A DNA stretch of 64,000 nucleotides from Sphingobacterium rhinopitheci (GTDB taxonomy: Bacteria; Bacteroidota; Bacteroidia; Sphingobacteriales; Sphingobacteriaceae). Where the stretch lies: the NCBI RefSeq assembly GCF_022627575.1, contig NZ_JADEYQ010000006.1, forward strand, positions 62,001 through 126,000. Direction: 5' to 3'. Positions 37,241 to 46,500 of this stretch are shown in pieces (within the stretch, counting starts at the first letter, position 1; each line of letters opens with the position of its first letter). Made by a program: the position numbers and the translations under genes. Under the pieces are notes generated by a model. The model was not told where the DNA came from. It did not search any database and was given only the letters and a program-made list of their open reading frames with translations.

Positions 37241-38659
37241 GTGAGCGAAAATAATAACGAAAAAGGATTGAAACGAGGATTAAGCAATAGACATATCCAG
37301 CTTATTGCTTTAGGAGGTGCTATCGGCACAGGCCTCTTTTTGGGTATAGGCAAAGCGGCAATTCTAGCTGGACCATCCGTAATATTAGGTTATGCAATTG
37401 CTGGAATAATTGCATTTTTCATTATGCGACAATTGGGCGAGATGGTTGTCGAAGAACCTGTTTCTGGTAGCTTCTCTTTCTTTGCTAACAAATACTGGGG
37501 TCCTTTTGCGGGTTTTGCCTCAGGCTGGAACTATTGGGTACTTTATGTACTCGTAAGTATGGCCGAACTAACAGCAATAGGTGTATACGTTCAATTTTGG
37601 TGGCCCGAAATCCCATTATGGGCATCTAGTTTATTCTTCTTTATAGTAATTAATGCTATCAATTTAGCGTCTGTAAAAGTATATGGAGAAACGGAATTTT
37701 GGTTTTCAATCATAAAGGTCGTAGCTATTATAGCCATGATCATCTTCGGTTCCTATTTATTAATATCTGGTAGCGCAGGTCCACAAGCCACAGTAGCTAA
37801 TCTGTATAATGATGGGGGCTTTTTTCCCAAAGGCTGGTTTGAATCAAATGGTGAAGGAGGATTTCAAGGGCTTTTAGCGGCCTTGGTTGTTATAATGTTT
37901 TCTTTTGGTGGCTTAGAACTTGTTGGGATTACAGCTGCGGAAGCAGAGAATCCAGAGAAAAACATTCCTAAAGCTACTAATCAAGTATTGATACGTATAC
38001 TTATTTTTTATGTAGGAGCGCTATTCATCTTATTTGCATTAATGCCTTGGCGTACTATCACTGCAGAGACAAGTCCATTTGTGGAGGTTTTTAATAGTTT
38101 AAATACCTTTAACTTTACGATAGGTGAAACAACTTACTCATTCACAAAAATACTTGCAAACGTATTAAATGTAATTGTCCTTACTGCGGCACTATCTGTT
38201 TACAACAGCTGTGTATACAGCAATTCACGAATGCTATATGGTTTAGCAGATCAAGGTAATGCGCCTAAATTTTTGAAAAAAGTAAACAAAAATCACTCTC
38301 CTATAGCCGCAATTTTGGTATCTGCAGCATTAGTAGGAGTTACTATTTTAATTAATAAGATTATCCCAGATAAAGCATTAGATATCTTAATGTCTTTAGT
38401 TGTCTCCTCTTTAATCATCAATTGGATTATGATTTCGTGGACACACATTCACTTTAAAAAGCAGAAGATTAAAGAAGGTATAAAAACTAAATTCCCCACT
38501 CTATTCTACCCTATTAGCAATATCATATCCCTACTATTCTTAGTTGGAGTATTGGTGATGATGTGGTTTACAGGATTAAAAATATCTGTTGAATTAATTC
38601 CAATTTGGCTAATTTTACTTTTTATATCATATAAAATTGTAAAATCAAGAAAGAAATAA
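37241..38659 (+). CDS. Amino-acid permease (APC superfamily, AAT type)
   Basis: 472 residues from a GTG start; no in-frame ATG lies between it and the first conserved block. The opening GLSNRHIQLIALGGAIGTGLFLGIG is the AAT-family signature, followed by a total of 12 hydrophobic segments. PVSGSFSFFANKYWGPFAGFASGWNYW and the GGLELVGITAAEAENPEKNIPKA block place it with AroP/LysP/ProY/CycA-like proton-coupled importers. Which amino acid it takes up cannot be read from sequence. It stands alone between long spacers. Confidence 0.9.
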   Translation: MSENNNEKGLKRGLSNRHIQLIALGGAIGTGLFLGIGKAAILAGPSVILGYAIAGIIAFFIMRQLGEMVVEEPVSGSFSFFANKYWGPFAGFASGWNYWVLYVLVSMAELTAIGVYVQFWWPEIPLWASSLFFFIVINAINLASVKVYGETEFWFSIIKVVAIIAMIIFGSYLLISGSAGPQATVANLYNDGGFFPKGWFESNGEGGFQGLLAALVVIMFSFGGLELVGITAAEAENPEKNIPKATNQVLIRILIFYVGALFILFALMPWRTITAETSPFVEVFNSLNTFNFTIGETTYSFTKILANVLNVIVLTAALSVYNSCVYSNSRMLYGLADQGNAPKFLKKVNKNHSPIAAILVSAALVGVTILINKIIPDKALDILMSLVVSSLIINWIMISWTHIHFKKQKIKEGIKTKFPTLFYPISNIISLLFLVGVLVMMWFTGLKISVELIPIWLILLFISYKIVKSRKK

Positions 38660-38666
38660 ACACTAC

Positions 38667-38698
38667 AGGCCCATGACATCCAAAAGATTAATGGGCTT
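38667..38698 (+). terminator. Probable terminator after the amino-acid permease
   Basis: AGGCCCAT (38667-38674) pairs with ATGGGCTT (38691-38698), 8 bp with one G-U pair and a 16-nt loop. It begins 7 nt after the stop and is followed by a short T-rich stretch. Modest strength. Confidence 0.45.
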
Positions 38699-39047
38699 TG
38701 TTAATTATAGTACTACCTATTCATGATTAGAAATAGCTGAAATATTTACCTGATAAAAGTGAATTTCTTATCATCTATTGTCTTCAAATCCGAGCAATTA
38801 CTGTGATATTTCAAAATCAGCAGTGTATTAAAATAAAATATGCTATAAAATTTATTGCTATTGAATATCTGTATTTAATACATCATTAAAATTTGTTTAC
38901 AGATATTATCTCCATAAAAGAATTAGTTACGAGCATTTTACGAATTTGTGGCTGATTAGATTTCTAAATACCTTAATATGTATACAGCTATTGGTGTACT
39001 GTGCTAATCGTTGTCATATATTTTCTTATTTTTGTTAAAAATTTAAT
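38699..39047. other. 349-nt spacer before the DEAD-box helicase
   Basis: A/T-rich with many stops in all frames. The only element I can support is the exact -7 box TATTTTTG at 39027-39034, 13 nt before the helicase start. No repeat, RNA gene or cold-shock-type leader motif is recognisable. Confidence 0.4.
39027..39034 (+). promoter_or_regulatory. -7 element of the DEAD-box helicase gene
   Basis: TATTTTTG is an exact TAnnTTTG match 13 nt before the ATG. No TTTG at 19-21 nt spacing upstream is seen, so the -33 element is weak or absent. Confidence 0.55.
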
Positions 39048-40190
39048 ATGTCTTTTGAATCCTTAGGTTTATCTCCCGCTTTATTAAAAAATTTGGCAGA
39101 TGAACATTTTACTATACCTACCCCTATTCAATTAGCTGCTATACCAGCTATCATGAATAAAAAGGATGTTCTCGCCATCGCTAAAACTGGCTCCGGAAAA
39201 ACCGCATCCTATGTATTGCCTTTAATCATGAACCTTGGGCATGTAGAACCTGCAAAGAATCGCCATATTAATACATTAATCCTAGTTCCGACACGTGAAT
39301 TGGCGGAACAGATTAAAGGGGTTTTTACATCATTAGCTAAAAATCTAACTCCGCCTATCAAAACATTGGCCGTATACGGTGGTAGTTCTATAAATCCACA
39401 GATGATTGCTATGCAGGGCGTCAATGTTCTCATTGCTACACCGGGTCGATTGATAGAATTAGTAGAATCTAACGCTGTCCATCTGTCAAGTATTCAAATG
39501 CTAGTATTGGATGAAGCAGATAAAATGTTAAGCTTAGGATTTAAGGAAGAAGTGGATAAAATCATTTCGTTATTACCGAGAAAAAGACAAAATATCCTAT
39601 TATCTGCTACCTTAAATAGTGATCTAGAAAATATAAATCAACTAGTATTAAAAGATCCTACCATCATAAAAATAGAAGACGATGAACTAGAAGAAGCTCC
39701 TATCGATTCAATTAATCAATTAGCCTATTTAGTTTCACCAGAAAAAAAAGGTCCATATCTACGTCAATTAATTGAGAAGCAGGATATGCAACAAGTTTTG
39801 ATATTTGCGTCCTCAATATTTCAAGTAGATGCAATTGTGAATAAGCTTTGTAAAAATAATATCAAAGCAAGGGCAATTCATGGAAAAAAAAGCCAAGGAT
39901 CAAGAACCGAATCTTTATCACTTTTCAAAGCTGGAAAATTACGTGTATTGGTTGCTACGGACTTAATGGCTCGCGGGATCGACATTAATAACCTTCCCTT
40001 TGTAATCAATTACGAATTGCCACGCTCACCAAAAGATTATATACACCGCATCGGAAGAACTGGGCGTGCTGATAATATAGGAACAGCCATTTCATTGATT
40101 ACGCCAAGTGAATTACATCATTTTACGGTTATCGAGAAAAAAATAAAAAAATCAATACCACTGATTGATATTGAGCGAGAGGGAAAATAA
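39048..40190 (+). CDS. DEAD-box ATP-dependent RNA helicase (RhlE-like)
   Basis: 380 residues, the minimal helicase core. All motifs are present: Q motif FTIPTPIQLAAIP, motif I AKTGSGKT, Ia PTRELAEQ, Ib TPGR, II DEAD, III SAT, V DLMARGIDI and VI HRIGRTGRA. Only a short basic C-terminal end follows (KKIKKSIPLIDIEREGK), without an RNA-binding extension. It unwinds RNA duplexes, typically in ribosome assembly or mRNA turnover at low temperature. Monocistronic; the next gene is convergent. Confidence 0.93.
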   Translation: MSFESLGLSPALLKNLADEHFTIPTPIQLAAIPAIMNKKDVLAIAKTGSGKTASYVLPLIMNLGHVEPAKNRHINTLILVPTRELAEQIKGVFTSLAKNLTPPIKTLAVYGGSSINPQMIAMQGVNVLIATPGRLIELVESNAVHLSSIQMLVLDEADKMLSLGFKEEVDKIISLLPRKRQNILLSATLNSDLENINQLVLKDPTIIKIEDDELEEAPIDSINQLAYLVSPEKKGPYLRQLIEKQDMQQVLIFASSIFQVDAIVNKLCKNNIKARAIHGKKSQGSRTESLSLFKAGKLRVLVATDLMARGIDINNLPFVINYELPRSPKDYIHRIGRTGRADNIGTAISLITPSELHHFTVIEKKIKKSIPLIDIEREGK

Positions 40191-40235
40191 GCATTTATAA
40201 ATTTTGATTCTTTAGTATATCAATCTTTACATAGA

Positions 40236-40269
40236 TATAAAAGCTTAATCAGGTGATTAAGCTTTTATA
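40236..40269. terminator. 15-bp perfect bidirectional terminator
   Basis: TATAAAAGCTTAATC (40236-40250) pairs with GATTAAGCTTTTATA (40255-40269) around a 4-nt loop (AGGT). It lies between the convergent helicase and metal P-ATPase genes. Confidence 0.8.
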
Positions 40270-40291
40270 ATTATGAAGTAATCAAAGGCGA

Positions 40292-42241
40292 TCAAAACTT
40301 CATTCGTTGAATACGAATAGCATTTAAAATTGCCAATAAAGCTACTCCGACATCTGCAAATACAGCCTCCCACATCGTAGCTATCCCTCCAGCACCTAAT
40401 ATTAATACAATTCCTTTAACGACAAAAGCTAGGGTAATATTTTGCCATACAATTTTTTTAGTATACTTTCCAATATCAATTGCGGTAGCAATTTTTGAAG
40501 GCATATCATCTTGAATCACGACATCAGCCGTTTCTATTGTTACATCAGACCCTAACCCACCCATAGCAATCCCGATATCACTTAAGGCGACCACAGGAGC
40601 ATCATTTACACCATCGCCGACAAATGCCACAGTGCTATTGTTGGCTTTTATAGCTTTAACTTTAACCACTTTTTCCTCTGGCAATAAGTCACCATAAGCT
40701 TCATCTATACCTAATACTTTAGCTACATATTCGACGACATTACGCTTATCTCCACTAAGCATAACCGTCTTTACCCCATATGACTTGAGTCTGGAAATAG
40801 CCACTTGAGCATCATCCTTAATTCGATCGGCAATAGTAATGTATCCAACAAATTCACCACCGTAAGCAACAGCGATCAATGTATAGACAATCGAAGAAGG
40901 ATCAACAGTATAAGGAACATTAAACTTATCCATAAGTTTAAAATTCCCCACCAATAATTCTTTTTGATTTACAAAAGCACGCAATCCATATCCAGCGATC
41001 TCCTCTGTATTATCTAACGCAATCTGGGGATCAACAGGCCCCACAAACTCGTGAATTGCTGTAGCAACAGGATGAGAGCTTAATCCCTCCAGTGCATTGA
41101 CATAAGTAAGAATCTCTTCTTTATCAAAATTAGCATCAAATAAGATTTCTTGCACATTAAATACCCCCTCTGTCATCGTTCCAGTTTTATCCATGACTAC
41201 ATTTTGGATTGTAGCTATTTTATCCAAATAGTTGGACCCTTTGAATAAGATACCATGCCTACTGGCAGCTCCAATACCTCCAAAATATCCCAAAGGAATA
41301 GATATTACTAAGGCACATGGACAAGAAATAACCAGAAATACCAAAGCACGATACAGCCAATCACTAAATTGATAATAGGTAACAAAAAAGAAAGGAACAA
41401 TAACAATTGCAAAAGCTAAAAATACAACTATAGGTGTATAAATACGTGCAAATTTGCGGATAAACAGTTCAGCGGGCGCTTTTTGTGCGGTAGCCTTTTC
41501 GACCATCTCCAATATTTTACTCAGCTTACTATCTTCATATGCCGTAGTTACCTTGACTTGACAAAGTCTATCCAAATTGATCATGCCTGCAAGAATAGGT
41601 TCACCATATTTTTTGGTATCTGGCTTACTTTCGCCTGTCAGTGCTGCCGTATTAAAGGAAGCACGCTCTGATAGCAATACCCCATCTAAAGCTAATTTTT
41701 CGCCAGCTTTAAGTTGAATGATATCACCAATTTTCACATCCGCTGCTCTTATGGTGGTTGCTATACTTCCATCTATAATTGTTGTTTCGTCGGGACGTTG
41801 ATCCAAAAGTAATTTAATATTTAGTTTAGCCCGTTTGACCGCCATTCCTTGAAAAGCCTCTCCAACAGCATAAAAAAGCATTACAGCTACCCCCTCAGGA
41901 TACTCTCCAATAGAAAAAGCACCAATCGTAGCAATGGACATCAGTAAGAATTCCGAAAAAACATCTTTTTTGCGAATACTCACAAGTGCTTCTTTGATCA
42001 CTGGAAAGCCTACCGGCAAATAGGCGATAATATACCAGATCACACGAACAGAACCTTCAAACCATGCTGGTTGAAAATAATGATCAAATGATAAACCTAT
42101 TAATAATACAAATAAGGAAAAAATAGAAGGTAAGAACATCTTTAGCTTTTCATTCTTATCCTCTTTTAAATCTTTTTTTGTATTAGTATTATGCAGAGAA
42201 GTATGCTCATCTCCATCTACTGTACAACATGTATTGCTCAT
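40292..42241 (-). CDS. P1B-type heavy-metal-translocating ATPase (Zn/Cd/Co type)
   Basis: 649 residues. Membrane metal site SCPCALVIS (CPC, about 308-310), phosphorylation motif DKTGTMTEG (Asp about 349), HP motif GLSSHPVATAIHEF, TGES actuator, and GDGVNDAPVVA hinge. The C-terminal helix keeps the family 'AxxxDVGVALLAILNAIRI' pattern seen in Zn/Cd pumps. No HMA domain precedes the first helix; instead the N-terminus is short with a CC pair and several His (SNTCCTVDGDEHTSLH). It exports metal from the cytosol to the periplasm. It lies 13 nt after the RND adaptor gene in the metal efflux operon. Confidence 0.92.
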   Translation of the reverse strand: MSNTCCTVDGDEHTSLHNTNTKKDLKEDKNEKLKMFLPSIFSLFVLLIGLSFDHYFQPAWFEGSVRVIWYIIAYLPVGFPVIKEALVSIRKKDVFSEFLLMSIATIGAFSIGEYPEGVAVMLFYAVGEAFQGMAVKRAKLNIKLLLDQRPDETTIIDGSIATTIRAADVKIGDIIQLKAGEKLALDGVLLSERASFNTAALTGESKPDTKKYGEPILAGMINLDRLCQVKVTTAYEDSKLSKILEMVEKATAQKAPAELFIRKFARIYTPIVVFLAFAIVIVPFFFVTYYQFSDWLYRALVFLVISCPCALVISIPLGYFGGIGAASRHGILFKGSNYLDKIATIQNVVMDKTGTMTEGVFNVQEILFDANFDKEEILTYVNALEGLSSHPVATAIHEFVGPVDPQIALDNTEEIAGYGLRAFVNQKELLVGNFKLMDKFNVPYTVDPSSIVYTLIAVAYGGEFVGYITIADRIKDDAQVAISRLKSYGVKTVMLSGDKRNVVEYVAKVLGIDEAYGDLLPEEKVVKVKAIKANNSTVAFVGDGVNDAPVVALSDIGIAMGGLGSDVTIETADVVIQDDMPSKIATAIDIGKYTKKIVWQNITLAFVVKGIVLILGAGGIATMWEAVFADVGVALLAILNAIRIQRMKF

Positions 42242-42254
42242 AATTATTAGCTAT

Positions 42255-43502
42255 TTAGTGTTCATGTTCCCCTGTATTATTCATTTTTGCATTTACAAAA
42301 AACGAACCCTTAGTTACTATTACTGTATTTTTAGGCAGATCAACGACAGGTGTGATAGCAGTATAACCTAAATCTGAAATACCCTTAACAATTTCTATTT
42401 TCTCAAATCTAATATTTCCATTTTTTGTCTCTTCCTCATCATGCGCATGCTCCTCTCCTTCTACATGTACGTGTGGTTTCTCCTCAATTTCTTTATCCGT
42501 TTTCACAAAAATATAAGACTTACCATCCGCATCTACTATAGCGGTATTAGGAACTGCCATTAGCATATTATCGCCTAGGTTTAATCTCCCTACAATAGTC
42601 ATTCCATCTATCAATCCCTTCTTATCGCCCTGAATACTACAATGAACAGAAATTGTCTTACTATCATTTTCAAAAGAAGAACCTATCTTATATACTTTGG
42701 CATTATATATTTTATTCGGATTATTCGTCAATGTAAAATTGACCAACTGTCCAATCATAATATTAGCAATATCCTTTTCAAAAACCTGTAGATCTAGGTG
42801 AATTGCCGCATTATCTATAATCTCTGCTACATGAGAAGACACATCTACATAAGCCCCAATCTGTGCTGTAATATTACTAACGACCCCACTAATAGGAGAT
42901 ACAATAGTCATACCATTGCGAATATTACTATTACTTATAGTGTTAACATTAATACCCATAAGCTGTAAACGTTTTGTTAATGCTGCTTGTTGTGTACGCA
43001 GATCTTTCAACTGAGTACCTGCACTTTGTAAATTCTTCTTTGCTCCAGCTCCATTATCAAACAATTCTTGTTGGCGCACAAACTCCTGTTCTGCATAAGA
43101 TATCTGATTCTTTACCATCAAATACTGCTCTTGCGTATTGATATATTCAGGATTTGTGATTGAAGCTATCACTTGACCTTTTTTCACATAATCGCCTTCT
43201 TGCACATTCACTGAATTTATAGTCCCGCCAAAGAAAGCAGCTACGATCGCTTTATTGTTATTCGGAACACGCAAAACACCATTTATCTTGGCAGTATTAG
43301 AAATATTCATCATTTCAATAATTCCTACCTCAATACCAACAGATGTTAGTTGTTCCGGTGTCAACTCTGTTATAGTAATTACTTCTTCGTGCTCCTCCTC
43401 TTCATTGTGAGCGTCAGCACTGTTAGATTCTTGTTTGGCATTACAGCTAATTAGCACCAGCGGTAACATCAAATAATATAGTATATATTTAGATAATTTC
43501 AT
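42255..43502 (-). CDS. CzcB/CusB-type RND metal efflux adaptor lipoprotein
   Basis: 415 residues with lipobox LISCNAK. After the signal comes an acidic His patch (DAHNEEEEHEE), then the adaptor modules: lipoyl half INSVNVQEGDYVKKGQVI, alpha hairpin (about 110-165), lipoyl half GMTIVSPISGVVSNI, beta-barrel and membrane-proximal domain. A second His/acidic insert (HVHVEGEEHAHDEEE) lies near residue 355 and the protein ends in TGEHEH. These inserts suggest metal (Zn/Co/Ni/Cu) scavenging in the periplasm. It starts 4 nt after the CzcA-TolC gene stop. Confidence 0.9.
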   Translation of the reverse strand: MKLSKYILYYLMLPLVLISCNAKQESNSADAHNEEEEHEEVITITELTPEQLTSVGIEVGIIEMMNISNTAKINGVLRVPNNNKAIVAAFFGGTINSVNVQEGDYVKKGQVIASITNPEYINTQEQYLMVKNQISYAEQEFVRQQELFDNGAGAKKNLQSAGTQLKDLRTQQAALTKRLQLMGINVNTISNSNIRNGMTIVSPISGVVSNITAQIGAYVDVSSHVAEIIDNAAIHLDLQVFEKDIANIMIGQLVNFTLTNNPNKIYNAKVYKIGSSFENDSKTISVHCSIQGDKKGLIDGMTIVGRLNLGDNMLMAVPNTAIVDADGKSYIFVKTDKEIEEKPHVHVEGEEHAHDEEETKNGNIRFEKIEIVKGISDLGYTAITPVVDLPKNTVIVTKGSFFVNAKMNNTGEHEH

Positions 43503-43506
43503 TGTT

Positions 43507-46500
43507 CTATTGATTTAATATAGAATTAATACTAACTACGGATTCATTTACTTTCTGAATAGATTCCAAATACTTCAATCGAATATTCGTAGTCGTTTGT
43601 AACGCTAACAAGTACTCAACATAAGATATTTCTCCCGTTTTATACCCTAATTGGGATGCCTTAACTATTTTCAAAGCATTAGGTATAGCTTGATTTCTAT
43701 AGTATTTATATTGTTCTACATCCTGATAATACTGACTCATCACAATTTTAAAATCCGTTTGCAATTGATTTTTTATTACTATTAAATTCTGCTCAGCAGC
43801 TTGTTTTTCAAACTCTAGTGATTTAACTCGAGATTTTGTAGCTCCATATGTCAATGGAACAGCCACACCTACATTTACAGAAGAAAAACGATTCCAGGGA
43901 CCATAGTAACTTTCTACGTTATTTTTGACATGGTTACCTATTAAAGATTGATTCGTGACGCCAAGCGTAAAATCTGGTAAACCTTGTGCTTTTTCCAAAT
44001 CCTTATTTGCTACTTGGCGCAAGATTTCATTTTCATAGAATCGCACTAAAGGATGGTTTACTAAAAGAGAGCTATCCATCACTACGTTTAAATCTAAGGG
44101 GTTATATTCCCTGTCCTTTACAATGAGAATATCTTCCTTTGTGAATAGTAAATTGCGCAATCCATCATAAGCATTTTTTAGCAAGACATCATTTTGCTTC
44201 CATAAAAGATTTATTTCTCCCTGCTGTGTTTCTGCCGTATTAATTTCTATTTTTTTGATATCGCCAGCATTATAACGCACTGTCGCAATGCGAATAAAAT
44301 CTTGGTATAAACTATCCAAGCTTTTTAACTGAACAGCATTATGCTCTAAGTATTGAATCTGATAATAATAAGAGCGTACTTGCTTTACAACCTCATTAAT
44401 ACTTAATTCCTTTGCTATCGTCCTTTGCTGTAAGGTATTGCTATGAATTTTGCGCCGAGCAGCAAAAATAGTCGGAAATGGGATACTCTGCGAAATAGCA
44501 TAGGATTGATCAAATTTTGGACTATTATACTGTCCTAATTGTCCTTCTAGATTAAGTTTTGGTAGCTCACTAATAGTTCCACGCAATACCTCAACTGATT
44601 GAATACCCAATGTATTTGATAGTATGGTTCTATTATTCTGTAAGGCTATCTCCACCAATTCATCTATAGCATATTGCTTTGTTTGCGCTGTCGCAATTTG
44701 TGAACTCAATAGCCCAGTAACTAAAATAAATAGGGACATCACTTTTGTATTAACCTTCTTCAGTCCTTTACCGTTAAAGATGATATACAGCATCGGTAAT
44801 ACAAATAAAGTCAAAAATGTAGCTACTATTAGTCCACCTATCACTACTGTAGCCAAAGGCCGTTGAACCTCCGCTCCTGCTCCTGAAGAAATAGCCATTG
44901 GCAAAAATCCCAATGAAGCAACGGTTGCTGTCATCAATACAGCCCGCAACCGAATATTTGTTCCTTCCATGACACGTTTATAAATATTAGTTACACCTTC
45001 TTTTTCTAAATCATTGAATGTACCAATAAGTACAATTCCATTAAGAACGGCAACACCAAATAAAGCTATAAAACCTATCCCAGCACTTATACTAAAAGGC
45101 ATATCCCTTATCAATAGGGCAAAAATACCGCCAATAGCGGACATTGGAATTGCGGTAAATATAAGTAATGCCTGCTTGACCGAATGAAACGTAAAATATA
45201 ATAATGTAAAGATCAACAATAAGGATAATGGTACCGCTATCAACAAGCGTTCCGTTGCTTTCTGAAGATTCTCAAACTGCCCTCCAAAAGAGAAATAATA
45301 ACCTGAAGGCAACTCTACCTTAGTATTTAATTCGTGCTCGATATCTTCGACTACAGATTGTACATCACGACCTGCCACATTAAAACCTATCACTATTCTA
45401 CGTTTCCCTTCTTCTCTTGATATCTGTGAAGGGCCTAATTCATACGAAATTGAAGCCAATTGGGATAATGGTATTTGATGTCCATCTTTGGTTGCTACCT
45501 GTAGGTTGCGTACATCATCAATATCCGAGCGATGCGCACTATCTAGCCTTACCACTAGGTCAAATCTTCTTTCATTTTCAAATACTTGACCAGCAACTTT
45601 TCCTGCAAATGCGGTACTAAGGACATCGTTTACTTCCTGTACACTAATACCGTAAAACCCAAGATTGCGTCTGTCGTATTGTACGTTGATCTGTGGAAGA
45701 CCAGCTACTCTTTCTATTTGAGGAGTTGTAGTACCTTTTACGCCTTGAACAATACGTCCTACTTTTTCAGCATAATTTGCTAGGGTATCCATATTTTCAC
45801 CAAATATCTTGACCGCAATATCTTGACGGATCCCAGTCATCAGCTCATTAAAGCGCATTTGTATAGGTTGATTAGCTTCAAAAAACACCCCTGGTATGAC
45901 CTCCAATCGCTCCATCATCTCGTGTGACAATTCAGCATAAGTACGTCCTGATTCCCATTCTTTGATAGGTTTAAGAACAATCATCATGTCCGTTGCCTCA
46001 GGCGGCATAGGGTCAGTTGGTACCTCTGCAGCGCCAGTTTTACCGACTACCATCTTCACCTCATCAAATTCTTTCAAAATACGTGATGCTTGCATTGACG
46101 TTTCCATACTCTGACTCAAGGATGTTCCTTGGGGCAAAATACAGTGAAAAGCAAAATCCCCTTCTTGCAATTGGGGTATAAACTCACCGCCCATCCGACT
46201 AAACAAAAAGATACTAAATGCGAATACTGCAAAGGTGATAGATACAATAATTCCTTTTATTTTAAGTGCCTTTTCTAACACGGGCTCATATACCTTATGA
46301 ATAGCTTTGATCATTCGGTCTGAGAAAGACTCTTTAAGATGGGGTTTCTTAGACAAAAACAAAGCACTCATCATAGGGATATAAGTTACCGAAAGTATTA
46401 ATGCTCCAAGAATAGCAAAACCAACTGTTTTTGCCATTGGCGTAAACATTTTCCCTTCAACCCCCGTCAGGGTCAAGATCGGAATATATACAATTAGTAT

